DNA from: Ampullaceana balthica
Taxonomy: Eukaryota; Mollusca; Gastropoda; Lymnaeidae
Length of the DNA: 64,000 nucleotides
Assembly: GCA_944989445.1 (NCBI GenBank)
Contig: CALYLW010000061.1
Coordinates: 1,054,001 to 1,118,000, forward strand
Direction of reading: 5' to 3'
The notes below the pieces were generated by a model. It did not search any database. It was not told the DNA's origin and saw nothing but the letters and a program-made list of their open reading frames with translations. The position numbers and the translations under genes are program-made. Of this stretch, positions 49,031 through 60,499 are shown piece after piece. Within the stretch, counting starts at the first letter, position 1. Every line of letters starts with the position of its first letter.

Positions 49031-49777
49031 TGAACAACTCAGTATCATTGACCGATTTCATTCTCATTCTTAACAGATAAACTTTGGTACAGAGTTTAAT
49101 AGTATTGAAATTTTTTTTTAATTGGAGAACTTTAGGCTATATAACCTTATTGAAAGTTGTTGAGCTGCTTTGCCATTCTCCTCACATAGCATCACGCGAA
49201 ATAGATCGTAGTCGTTGTCGTGAAGCAAGGCGTCGTTCGTTAGAGGATAAACAAGATCGCGCAGTACGATTACACTGACTACCACTTTGTTAAACCCTCA
49301 TTAGAGCCCCTTAAGAAACGTGTGCAGTTGCTTGGAAACATTGGAAGAAATGCGAAGATCCCATCAGTTACCTAATTTTATGATTTAGTACAATCAACTT
49401 TCCAAGCAATAAAGCTATTTTATTAAAATGTCATTTTTTTCAGTCTCGTTGTGTCATATTTTTCTTTAGTACTAATTTTTGTTTTAGTTAATGGTTTATT
49501 TGTAAGAATAACGTGTGCTTTAAAAAAAGATCTTTTTGAAATCCTTTATAATAACTCGTGGTGTCTGTTTGAGCCCTTGATTGCCGAAAAAACTTTGGAT
49601 CGATTTTTAACCCACTTCCTCGTAAGCTAGCGAGCTGAAATTTTGCAGGCAGTTTTGTGCCGATGATAAAAATGATGTATCAAAATTTCAGATTGATCGC
49701 ATGTACTGTAATTAAATTATTGCATTGTTAGATTATTTTATTTGTCTCTATGTATCGTGTTAATTTTTTAGATAGAG

Positions 49778-50104
49778 CAGGGGTCGGGAAACCATGGCTC
49801 GCAAGCCAGATGTGGCTCTTTTGATGGCTGCATCTGCCTCTCAGACAAATGTTCGTTTATTTTTTTTTAAAGTTCATTCAGCCTCATTTTAACTACAAAA
49901 TTTAATACAGTATTAAACAGCATAAAATGTTATTAAAAATTAATTGAGAGGCATAGTTATTGTACTTTTAGCGTTGAAATTACCAAAAATGGACACATTT
50001 ACTTGAATTTTTAGATTTAATCATAATGTATGGCTATCACAGAATTTCTTTTCAAAATATGTAGGGTATATGGCTCTTTCAGACAAAAAGTTTCCCGACC
50101 CCTG
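49778..50104. mobile_element. hAT MITE, 327 bp
   Basis: Perfect 15-bp inverted ends (CAGGGGTCGGGAAAC) and octamers agatagag/agatacag (7 of 8). It contains a remnant (tggctcgcaagccagatgtg, tggctcttt) typical of hAT-derived MITEs. Confidence 0.9.
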
Positions 50105-50282
50105 AGATACAGTGTCGCGGAGCGTATTATATTGGACGACCTTTTTAATACTTTCCTGTTGCGCGATTCGGTGCGTTTTGTATATTTACGTTACTTTTTA
50201 AAAATATATTCCCGATCGGTGCGCATTATATATACGAGACGTAACTAAGATTTTGGATTTTTGGATTGTCGTGCGCTGCGTA

Positions 50283-50420
50283 ATATCTTATCTTATCTTA
50301 TCTTATCTGTTTACAGACGCTCCTTCTATACAGAAGATTATTGCGTCCTACGCTTATCTATGGTTTGTGTTTAGTCCTGCATTTTTATTAGAGATTTAAA
50401 TGTTGATAAAGTAATATAAT
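50283..50420 (-). mobile_element. LINE 3' end fragment with (GATAA)n tail
   Basis: The plus strand reads cttatcttatcttatcttat, then cagacgctccttctatacag and aagattattgcgtcctacgc. Same family as 32160-32240. Confidence 0.78.
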
Positions 50421-50952
50421 GAACATTCTTTTAGTTATGTCTCCTATATAAAGGATTTATGGTCAAAAACTTGTTTTTGTATCCCGTTTTTTTAAATTAA
50501 CAATTACTTATTGTTCATGCTGCTGTTTTACGTAGTTGCATTCCTTCTATTGCTTCCATTGAAATAAGAAAGACATTTTTCAAGTATTCTCTGAACTTAT
50601 CTGACAATTTGAGTTTCCACACACTTTTAAAGCTATTTATTTAAATTAAGAAATACTTTGCTAAAAAGGTATGTTAAATAATTGTTTGTTATAAAGATAA
50701 ATAGAAACGTTCCCGGCAATAACGGTTGACTCCACCCCCTCCCTAAATCCTTTTAAACGGTTGTCAAACTTTGTCCTAACTACAAATACTTTGTTGACGT
50801 CTTGCATGGATAGTTCCTTAGAGGTTTAGTGTTTACGGTACAATGTTAAATTGTGTGACGTTGCACACGATATTTTTTTGTCACTAATTATCTTAAGAGC
50901 GCCACATCCCCCGGACGAGGTGTTTATAAGAATTTAAAAACTTGCATAAAAA

Positions 50953-51225
50953 TTAGGGCTGGTACTGATTAAAAAATTGTGTTCCATTCATCGGGAAAAT
51001 TTTATCGATTAATTGATTAATTTCAATTAATTATATTTTATAACGCATATATAGATCCCGTTAAGTCTCGATTCATTTGTTGTTGTTGCGAAATTGGTTA
51101 AGTCGCGTTAATTCCATGGCTCCCAAATTTTGTGACGTAACACAGTAAATTCGTTCTGCTATGCAAGAAACAAGGAACAAAACCCTTTTTTTTTGTTTAC
51201 GTAGGCACGTCTAAATATGATATAC
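50953..51225. mobile_element. hAT-like MITE fragment (TAGGGCTG family)
   Basis: ttagggctggtactgattaa and the family body (ttccatggctcccaaatttt). The right end is missing. Confidence 0.65.
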
Positions 51226-51599
51226 AGGATATGCTAAGAGAGACTCAAAACATAAATCTCAATGTCAAATCTCGCTAAAACAGTTCATTAAACCTGATTC
51301 GTTTATATACTCATCCAACTGAAACAAATTCTTTAACTATTTTTAGTACACTGCAACGTTTTTACGCATTTTCCCCATGTTCACACACTATAGGGAAGAT
51401 CTAATTGCCAATACAGGTAAGGCAAATAGACTCCAGGATACGAAATAGTGAATATACCATTTATCAATTTGAGGTAATTTGGACAGCCTTAGAAAAACTG
51501 ACAAAAGGTGGACGAAAAGCTTAACACACGAACAGACGCAAGAACTTTTAAGTCTTTTCTAAACACAATTTTTCTCTTAGTAATTTGAAAACTTTATCT

Positions 51600-51782
51600 A
51601 CAATCTTTTTTAAATTAAATTTTAATTATTTTGTTAATAAAAATAACAATTTTTTGTTCGAAAGTGTGACGTACTTTAGGGGGGGGGGTGGTCCAAGATG
51701 TGTGACAGTTTTTGACAGGGGGGAAGGGGGCGGGAGTTAAAAATGGTCAAAAATAGCGTGACGTACTTTGTGGACGGCCCTT
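51600..51782. mobile_element. GGGGCCGTCC MITE fragment
   Basis: It ends gcgtgacgtactttgtggac plus ggcccttt. The left part is truncated. Confidence 0.65.
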
Positions 51783-51819
51783 TTGGAAAACAGACGTGAT
51801 TTTCGTTCATCAGCTAACC

Positions 51820-52484
51820 TACTGAAGTTTAAAACTTTGCCTTCAAATCAGAGTACTCAAATTTATAACAGGAAGAGAATGTTCCTCGTGGATCACGACG
51901 GACAAACAACAACAACAACAAAAACAACAACAACAACAACAACTCACATGACATTCTCAAGCAAGGTTATTTTACCTAAAGGGTTAAAAAAAATAATTAA
52001 TTAATCAATTGCCACTTTTTGATTTATTTAAATGTATTAAGATATTTTGGAACGAATTTACCCTGCCAAGTATAATATAATTAATTTGAACATTGCTTAC
52101 AATTGTCATGAGTAATGCAAGCTGTGAGAGAAGCTTCTCGAAAATTAAGCTAATCTTCTCTAAAATTATGTTAATGAAAAATTAGTTACGTTCAATAATG
52201 AATACACAAAGATTGACTAATCTATTACTTTTTTGTTGTTGCTATTGGCATGGTATGGTTGACAACATTGATATATAAAAGATTGTTCCATGCGGAAAAG
52301 CAGAAAACTTCAATTTTATTCAAGAAATGAAAGCTCTCCTACGCGTATTTATTTCGAACATTAAAATGTATAGAGTCTTTATTATTACTTTCTAATAAAA
52401 ATTATCTTTTCTTTCCAGCACAAACATATTTTTCTGTAAACATGGGTTCTTCCCCAGGCGGCACATACCCACACTACGCCGTTG
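51820..52484 (+). pseudogene. hAT element 3' part with ZMYM-like transposase remnant
   Basis: A frame near 52117 gives ASCERSFSKIKLIFSK, then LRSIMNTQRLTNL and DNID..KIVPCGKAENF. This is the hAT dimerisation region. The right terminus is ggcacatacccacactacgc plus cgttg. A short LINE tail (about 51870-51945, with (CAA)n) is inserted in it. Confidence 0.72.
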
Positions 52485-52753
52485 GGAGAGCAAGATCACT
52501 GAGACGATTCTGTCCCATTGAAGTAAGCAATAACAAACTCACAGCTTGTGAATTAAAACTGCTATTGAAAATAAAACTTAGATCTACAGTGAAATTCGCG
52601 CATTCTAGAGCATATCGTCCCCATAAATTAAAATTTTTTTTTAAAATATCCGAAATAATTTTCGGCATAGCTACATTGCGGTAACTGAGTAACATTTTGC
52701 AATCTTTAGTTTCCGGGGAAAGTTCAAGGTTCACTGATGTGTGGGCCATATAG

Positions 52754-52800
<47 letters not shown>
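52754..52800. repeat. (AT)n microsatellite
   Basis: Uninterrupted alternating AT of about 46 bases. Confidence 0.97.
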
Positions 52801-52803
<3 letters not shown>

Positions 52804-52891
52804 CAGAACTTGACCAATTGCATCGACAGCTGTTGTAGACAGAACTGTTTTCAAATTCAGTAGAAATCCAAATTTTCTGTTTCTGTCCTTT

Positions 52892-53168
52892 GGGGCCGTC
52901 CATAAAGTACGTCACGCTATTTTTGACCATTTTAACTCCCCCCCTCCCCCTGTCACAAACTGTCACACATATCGGAACCCCCCCCCCTAAAGCACGTCAC
53001 ACCTTCGAGCAAAAATGTCGTTTTTTTATTAACAAAATAATCAAAATTTAATATAAAAAAGCGTGACGTCACACATGGCCGGACCCCCCCTCCCCACTGT
53101 CACAAACTGTCACACTTTCTTACACCCCCTCCCTCCTCTGGAGCGTGACGTACTTTATGGACGGCCCC
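52892..53168. mobile_element. MITE with GGGGCCGTCCATAAAGTACG ends
   Basis: 277 bp with a target duplication ttt (52889-52891 and 53169-53171). A near match to 23055-23321. Absent at the paralogous site (about 39825). Confidence 0.88.
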
Positions 53169-53174
53169 TTTACG

Positions 53175-53794
53175 CAGGGGCGGATTATGCCTGCACGGGG
53201 CCCCTGGCTGCAATTCAAACTGGAGCCCTATCCAGCCAGCATCCTTTTAAATAAAATGATTGCTCGCATCAATATAAGACTGTAACTAAATAGTCCATTG
53301 GCTCCTTACTCGTGCTTTGTCTGTACTACGGGATCGGCCTTTCCAGCCAAAAAGATTATTCATGAAAAAACTTGAGCATGAAGAAATAACTGTTTGCCGG
53401 TATCATAAAATTGAGTGTAAAAAGACAAATGGAGAAAAAAAAATCAACCACTGGGAATAGAACGCTACATCGCTTGCACCACAAGCCTACACACTTCCAT
53501 ACGACCAGGAGTGCTTAATTAATTTTGAATAATATAAACAATATTCCTTAATATTATCCCTTATTAAACCTATCAAATCGTGTTTTTCGATTATCAAGAC
53601 TATCGGGTCCGAATAGCAATCAGATTAATAGATACGATTTTATTAATTTATTTTATTTATGCCATTTTCAGTTATTCATGCACACATTTGTCCACCTTTA
53701 TTTATAAAATATACTAAGTTTGCGGTCCTTAAATCATTGGGGGCCCCTGACTTAACCCTTTCAGCGCCCCTATCCCTTTCTTAATCCACCATAG
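53175..53794. mobile_element. hAT-like element with CAGGGGCGGATTA end
   Basis: The left end caggggcggattatgcc has a partly matching right end (ttaatccaccatag). The flanking octamers cctttacg and cttttaca match 6 of 8. Absent from copy 1. No transposase seen. Confidence 0.6.
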
Positions 53795-54133
53795 CTTTTA
53801 CATGTTAACTTCTTTTGAAATGAGTCAAATGCGCTTTTCAAAACGCACACAATTTATACTAAAGACCTACATCTCCAGGCATCTTCTGATGTCACCTAAT
53901 GTTTCTGTATACCTCAACCCCCTTCCCTAAAGAATGCATTTTGTTTTGTCGTTTTCTAAAGCAACTTTGCTGCTTCTCTCCACACTATCAATTTTTCAAA
54001 TAATAACATTCCAGAAATGTAATAAATCTTTGATGTTAAAATAGAGTTCTCACACCCGTATCTGTCCTACATCAATTCTAGTTTATTTTAAGTTCAAGCC
54101 TGTGGTTGTCACAGTTAACTATCAAGCTGGGAT

Positions 54134-55952
54134 CAGTGACGTAGCGAGAGGGGGGCAAGGGGGGGGGGCAAATGCCCAGGGGGTCACTTTTTTAAGTGCG
54201 GTAAATTCCTCATCTTTAATTAGCTTCTAAGAGTGAAAATTTAAAATAATGAAAGGTGAGAATTTTCAAAATGAAATAAAAACCCAATAAGAAACAGAAA
54301 AGTAATAAACGTTTCTATTGCCAAAACTTCAAACTCTGATTAAATTATTCTGATACTTATGCTTCTGAAATGAAAATCCAAAAGGCTTAAGTAGTATGAG
54401 AAAATCTTATCTTATCTATACAGACGCTCCTTCTATGCAGAAGATAGTTGCGTCCACAGACCATGACAGATGATCTGTTGTCAAGTGATGCAGCGTTCAC
54501 AGGCCACGGCTTTGTGGGATCCACGCAAGTGTTAGGTACTCATTCGGGGCGGGGTGACTCAGGGACGCCCTGGGCTCCGGGAACAAACCCATGCCTTCAC
54601 ACGGATTCGAACCCGTGACCATCGGTACGACAGTCCAGTGCGCTGCCACTCGACCACCGCGTCCCATGATGGCTTTGATCTGCTACTAGCTTTATTAATA
54701 CTTCCAATTATACTGCCATTCCAGTTGAATAAGTGAAAATGTACGTACCCTGTAAATGACAAACGTGAGCCAATCTAATGTTAAAGGGCGTCACTTTTTG
54801 GGGGCGGCGAATTCCTCGTTGTATTTTAGCGTGTAAAAATGAAAATTAAAATTATATTAGGTTTAATAAAAAATAAAACGAAAGCCAAGGAATTTTTTTT
54901 TAAAAATAAATAAAGGAACTATATTAAATTAAAACTCCATTATGAATCTAAAGTCTTCTGATACTAATGCTACTGAACTAAAATAAAAAAAACAAGGGAC
55001 TGGAGTAGCATAAAACATGATGCTGATGTACTGGTACCCATAACTGATTTAAATTTTTGAGCGCTCATCTTGTAGAGGCAAAAAATTGCTGTATCCGTTC
55101 AATTCTAACTACAACCAATAAAACTTCAACAATATACATGGATTTAAACGTACTGATGGAAATTTGCGATTACTAAAAGTGCAGCAGAATTGAGAGGATT
55201 ATGTGATGACCTTATCATTTTAATGGAACGTTCCAGTCAATGAACGAGAGATAAATTTATTCTCGATCAAAGTAAATATGTAGTCATATTCTGTAGAAAA
55301 ACATTTTAAAATATATTTGTATTCTTCATAGGATGAGGTTACTGTAGAAATTCATGAGAGGTTTTGGCAGTAACAAAATTCGGAAAACAGATAAAATTTT
55401 CGTACATGCACCTAACTTATGGACTTTGAAATTTTGCCTTCAAATTAAAGTTAGTATTTCTCATGACATTGTCTAGCAATGACTATTTTACCTAACGGGT
55501 AAAACAAAAATGAATTCAAGCCGATATGATTTATTCAAGTTCATTAAAATTATTTAGGCTCGAAGTTACCCTGCCTACTATAATAACATTTTTCTAAATA
55601 TTCCTTAACATTTCCATCTGTAATGTTAGCTGTGAGAGAAGCGTCTCTAAAATTAAGTTAATGAATGCATCAAGATTAACTAATCTGCAGCTTTCCTGGA
55701 TATTGAGCAGCACATGGCTGACAATATTGATACATCAAAGATTGTGCCATGGGGAAAAGTAGAAAACTTAAGTTTTAATTTAAAAAATGAATCTCTTCTA
55801 TTTATTACTAACTTTAACATAAAAATGTATAGTGTCTCAGAATTACTTTCTAAGAAAATTATATTTTTTAATAGCATCAACAATTTTTATGGGGGAGGGG
55901 GTGGAAAACTTGGGTTCTGCCCCGGGCGGCACATGCCCACGCTACGCCGCTG
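54134..55952 (+). mobile_element. hAT element with perfect 8-bp target duplication
   Basis: The target duplication gctgggat lies at 54126-54133 and 55953-55960. The ends are CAGTGACGTAGCGAG and the complement of CAGCGGCGTAGCGTG. Near 55624-55800 broken frames give SCERSVSKIKLMN and DNIDTSKIVPWGKVENLSFN, the hAT dimerisation region. A SINE is nested in it. Copy 1 (about 40090, gctctgggattacttgacat) is the empty site. Confidence 0.9.
54405..54665 (-). mobile_element. tRNA-derived SINE with LINE-like 3' tail
   Basis: The tRNA-like head on the minus strand starts gggacgcggtggtcgagtgg, with A box TGGTCGAGTGG and B box GGTTCGAATCC (54603-54613). The body is followed by ggacgcaactatcttctgca, tagaaggagcgtctgtatag and a gataagat tail. 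Isotype of the parent tRNA not determined. Pol III transcription is inferred from the boxes. Confidence 0.88.
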
Positions 55953-55969
55953 GCTGGGATTTCTTAACA

Positions 55970-56835
55970 TCGGTGTTGTTGTTGTTGTTGTTCGTCCGTC
56001 GTGGTCGACGATGACCACTCTCATCATATTTGCTGGGCCGCCACATGTGTCCTCTGGTGGCTTATTAACCCTATTTTGGCACGAAAAAGGCGTCCGCATG
56101 TCGGACAAGAGATGGATGCGGTCCCTTCAGGAGGGTTTTGGATACGTTCCTTTCTGGCTTGACGTTTTAACTTGGCAGCCAGTTGTCTATTAGCCTCACA
56201 GGCAGCTGCGCCATTCCATATCATAGAGCGCCTGTGGGCTCGGTTACTGGCTGCTGCTTCCCAGGAGTCATGTCCGATGTTGAAGGCCTTCAGAGCAGTT
56301 TTAAGTGCATCCTTGTAGCGCTTTAGTGGAACTCCGCGTGCTATATGCCCTTCTGTAAGCTCACCATAGAAGAGCCTCTTGGGGAGGCGATGGTCGGGCA
56401 TGCGCACTAAATGCCCCGCCCAGCGTAGTTGGCTTTGCATGATGCTAGTGTGGATGCTGGGGAGTCCTGACCTGGCTAATATTTCGGTGTCTGGAACTTT
56501 TTCCTGCCATTTTTTATTGAGAATTTTTCTAAGGCTTTTGGTGTGGAAGTGGTTCAGCAACCTCGCATGGCGTTGGTATACAGTCCAAGTTTCACATGCA
56601 TATAATTAGGTGGGGAGCACTACAGCTCTGTATACTTTTAGTTTTGTTTGGGTGCTGATTCCCCTTCTGTTCCAGACATTGTCATGCAATCTACCGAAGG
56701 CTGCGCTGGCCTTTGAGATTCTCGAGTTCACCTCGTCATCAATATTGGCCTTCTGGGACAGTGTGCGGCCAAGGTAAGTAAAGCGGCTCACTGTGTTGAT
56801 TCTGTTGCCGTTGATGAATATCGTTGTAAAGACTG
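55970..56835 (-). pseudogene. 5'-truncated LINE with CCHH zinc-finger tail
   Basis: Minus-strand pieces are TIFINGNRINTVSRFTYLG, EVNSRISKASAAFGRLHDNV, SLRKILNKKWQEKVPDTE, LRWAGHLVRMPDHRLPKRLF and a C-terminal CPTCGRLFRAKIGLISHQRT(H). It ends in (CAA)n at 55975. The reverse transcriptase core is missing and one frameshift lies near 56570-56600. Copy 1 lacks it (40100-40125). Confidence 0.87.
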
Positions 56836-57233
56836 GACAAAAGACCAAAACAGCAGCATTGTCATAACATTGTGCCCAACAGTGAGTCCTAGATTTGTTG
56901 TCTCTCGACGATGGCTCTTTCTAGTTTTGCTGAATCTTTTGAAAGTTTCGCGATATAATCTAAAATTGATTCTTTAATATCATGTCACTCAACAATGTAA
57001 TACACTCGCACCTATCTAATTAACGGAGTTTAGTGGTAATGTTTAACATTGTACTTTTACAAGACATAGAAATTCACATACCAAATTACAAGTGAAAATA
57101 TTTGAGCAGAGTTCCTTTTGTCGGGTCTTATTGACGGAGATCCCTATTATAGTGGCACTTTTTTTTTAAACTAACGGGGACCTCTTTGAATGGAAAGGGG
57201 TGGGGGAGGGTTCTATTAAGGACCCTGTTGTCT

Positions 57234-58038
57234 TGGGCCATCCATAAATGACGCCACGCGATTTCGGTCGATTATTAACCCCTCTCCTAACAAGTCATAC
57301 TTCGTCACAAAAACTTAGCCCCCCCCCCTTTTTTTTTCAATATGACGTCACAAAGCTTTGAAAAAGCCGTATTTTCTAATTTAAAATAAGCATGTTGTAA
57401 ATTACTTTTTTGTTGGACTGGTACTGTTTTTAAAAAATGTATTCCAGTAATTCAAGTAATTGGGAAAAAAAATAATTGATTAATTTCGATTAATTATATT
57501 TGTATAATAACGCATGTATATATCCCGTTATTATTTCGCGAAATCGGTTAAGTCGCGGTAATTCCAAGGCTCCCCAAATTTTTTTCGTAACACAGCACAT
57601 TCGTTCTGCTATGAAAGAAATAAGGAAGAAAACATTTTTGATTACGTATGCACGTATAAATAAATTATAATAATAGTTTTTAATACGAGGGGAAAGTATG
57701 TAAGTAGCAAAAAATATAAATATAATAAATTATTAATAATTTAGAGAAAAAAATAGAAATATTTTCTTAAATTTTATTCGAATTTTAATCTATCAAATTA
57801 ATTTTAATCGATTAAAATTTTTAATGATTAATTAATTGTTAATTTCCGCAGCCCTAATTTTTTGTCATTTAGTGTAAGTGTACGTCTGCACTCTAATGTC
57901 GTAACTAACACGCGTGGAACAATTAAAAACGTCATTAAATAAATTGCAAGCAATCAAATATTTGCGGAACTTTTATTTAAAGTTGCGAATTTTGGAGTGT
58001 CGTCACATTTCTGAAACACCCCCCTCCAACGCAGTTTC
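57234..58038. mobile_element. MITE of the GGGCC/TGACGTCA family, split by a hAT-like MITE
   Basis: gggccatccataaatgacgc at the left, with interior matches to 34236-34660 before (gacgtcacaaagctttgaaa) and after (tttatttaaagttgcgaatt) the nested element. Confidence 0.62.
57416..57856. mobile_element. hAT-like MITE (TAGGGCTG family), nested
   Basis: A decayed left end (ggactggtactg) and an intact right end cagcccta enclose the same body as 21688-22124, in opposite orientation. Confidence 0.68.
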
Positions 58039-58051
58039 TTTAAAATATGTT

Positions 58052-58611
58052 CATCATCATCATTTGTCCTTTGAGTTCCTTGTGGAACATAGGGCCTCTG
58101 TCAAAGCTCGCCACTCTACACGGTCCCTTGCCAGTCGCTTCAGTTCTTCCCAGCTCTTCCCAGTCCTTCCAGCCTCGTCCAACATGCTCCGTCTCCATGT
58201 ACGCTTGGGTCTTCCTCGTTGTCGTTTGCCCTGGGGGTTCCAATCTAAGGCCTGCCTAGCCCTGCTGTTATTTTCCTGAGGGTGTGTCCAATCCATCTCC
58301 ACTTTCTTTCCATGATTTGTTGTTCTACTGTTCTTTGTCCACACCTCTCCCACAGCTTGGAGTTTTCGACCTTATCGAACCATTTTATTTTCAGAATATT
58401 TCTGAGGCATCTGTTAACAAAGGTCTGGAGTCTATTTTTTGTTGTCTCTGTCGTCCGCCATGTTTCGGATCCATAAAGTAGGACCGTTTTAACATTGGTG
58501 TTAAAGTAAAGATCCGTACTTTTGTTTTGACAGAGATGGGTGTAGATCTCCAGACCTGTTTCAGATTGGCAAAAGCCCGTCGCGCCAAATTTATTCTTCG
58601 TTCGTTGTCCT
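58052..58611 (-). pseudogene. 5'-truncated LINE with perfect 13-bp target duplication
   Basis: The target duplication tttaaaatatgtt lies at 58039-58051 and 58612-58624, and the tail is (ATG)n. The minus strand encodes a reverse-transcriptase C-terminus in broken frames: ARRAFANLKQVWRSTPISVK, RKWRWIGHTLRK-like sequence, QALDWNPQGKRQRGRPKRTW, and SWEELKRLARDRVEWRALTE ending near LCST. Confidence 0.88.
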
Positions 58612-59054
58612 GTTTAAAATATGTTATTGAAATATATTTTTATTTGTCAACATTACGACATCTTAATTCTAATTCCAATGCAATAGATTTTTTAGGTTTG
58701 TCTGGGTATCAACGTTTGAGAACTGTCATAATGGCTATAAGCACAAGAATAGTGTCCCCTTAACAGCTGACAGGCTGCAGCTGTTGTTGAGGTAAACAGT
58801 CATGGCGTAAACGCCGGCTGACAGTCAGGACATAGTCACCGGTAAAATTATTAATAGCATAATCGGGAATGTCATACATCGTATTTTTTATTTCATTTCA
58901 TTTACTCAAGTTTCATACTTAAGTTATAAATATTGATATTTTCAGAAATACACATTTCAGGCTATTATCCGTGATTCTTAATTAAGTGAATCAGTCGGTA
59001 TTTTAAATCATCGAATCTGATGAACACGGAACTGACTTCTAATTCTTCTTAACG

Positions 59055-59965
59055 CCTTATTTACTACAGACGTTCATTCTATATACTATATAGAAGATGA
59101 TTGCGTCCTACGCTTATCCATGGTTTAAGTCTAGAATTGCATTTTTATTAGAGTTGTAAATGTTGATTAATAAAGTGATGATCAGGCAACCCGTTCTACT
59201 AGTACTACTAGTTCTAGATTCTAGGTCCGAATTCCAGAGGAAAGAACGAGAATTTGTGTGTATTTGTCCTTTGCTGCATATCAAATAAGAAAAAGTGTTT
59301 TTATGGCTATGCCTATGTCTATCTGAGGGGTATATTAGATTATCTTTGTGCAGAATTTCCAAGTTAGAATTAATTGCCTGATGTATTATTACTACTTTAT
59401 CCTCTACCTCTAGTACTAGTGTTTCTAGGTTTAAATTTAATAATTTAACTAATGGTGTTACTCTTGTCCATTTTGAATATTCTCCAGTAATCAGTCAGTA
59501 ATTAATCTGGCACCTCTTTTTTAAATTTGTTCTAGTTTATCAAATTTTTCTTTGATGGATGGGTCCCATATAAAAGATGCATATTCATGATATTCTATTG
59601 TATGTGTCACCAAGTCCATAATTTCTCATTTATTATTACTACATGTACTAGGCATTTTGCATCTTTAGTTAAGATTAGTTAATTTTCATGAATGAAATAG
59701 TTTGCATTTATTTGTTTCTTTTTCCTTTTTACTCTTAACAGTTGACACTTTTCTTGATGGAAAGACATACTTTTTTTTAAACTTCAATTAGTTTCCCATT
59801 TTATTAATTCATCTAAGTCTTTTTGTAAGATTTCACTATCTTGATCTGATTTAATTGTTCTATAGATTATACAATCATCAACATATATCCTAACTTTTGT
59901 TCTTGATGAGATGCTTTTGGGTAAATAATTTATATAAATTAGGAAGATTTAACAGCTGATAAAGG
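59055..59965 (-). pseudogene. LINE reverse-transcriptase fragment with YVDD box
   Basis: The minus strand gives VRIYVDDCIIYRTIKSD followed by EILQKDLDELIKWE, a canonical reverse-transcriptase catalytic box. Further on are EYASFIWDPSIKEKFDKLEQ, ITDYSPEYSKWTRVTPLVK, and the non-coding 3' end ataagcgtaggacgcaatca. Stops and shifts are present. This is the LINE whose 3' end matches the SINE tail. Confidence 0.82.
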
Positions 59966-60185
59966 TGCTCTCTATTAAATTTTGCTCTCTACCTAAAAGG
60001 AAATCTTGGATCAAATGATGTTCATTGTTTAGTTTTTTTAGTAACCTTAGCTAGCAATTAATTAGGACCAGTAGCTATGTTTATAGACAATATTTATACC
60101 TCTTTTGTCTGCAGTTATGTTACATATTTCTTCTATTTTATTTAAGTAGAGTTTCTTTAAGGGCGCATTATGTAAGGCTATCTAC

Positions 60186-60260
60186 CAGTGATGGCAAATC
60201 TATGGCATGCCGGCCACAGTTGGCATGCAGAGCCTAATCAGCCAGCGCACGACTAAAATA
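60186..60260. mobile_element. hAT-like terminal fragment
   Basis: cagtgatggcaaatctatgg plus catgcc resembles a common hAT left end. No right end recognised. Confidence 0.4.
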
Positions 60261-60499
60261 TTACTTCCTCAATCAAACCAGCTAAGCCAAACCCCCATTT
60301 TCGGGTCTCATTGTACTGTTAGCACTTTGCTATAAATAAGTGGGTTTTGGCTTGTATTGAGTACATGGTCCCTACAAGGTTTGTCACCATGCTATATACT
60401 ATATATTTTTCTTTGTATTTAATAGTAAAATCCCAGATCAATCTACCAAATATCTGCCCTATTTTTTCGTTATAACTAATTTTTAGTTTTAAAAGATAA

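Larger units (their letters stand above)
49545..50495 (+). mobile_element. Copy of the inverted-repeat family with two nested elements
   Basis: It begins aaatcctttataataactcg, has the core gctgaaattttgcaggc and atttcagattgatcgc, and ends aaggatttatggtcaaaaac. Copy 1 (about 28330) lacks it. A hAT MITE and a LINE tail sit inside. Confidence 0.68.
41240..56925. repeat. Segmental duplication, copy 2
   Basis: The direct partner of copy 1. It lacks the two solo LTRs, the 21.7-kb hAT element, the 22.2-kb Helitron-like element, the 25-bp minisatellite and the 30.6-38 kb element cluster of copy 1. It has its own hAT, LINE, SINE, MITE and minisatellite insertions. Confidence 0.85.
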
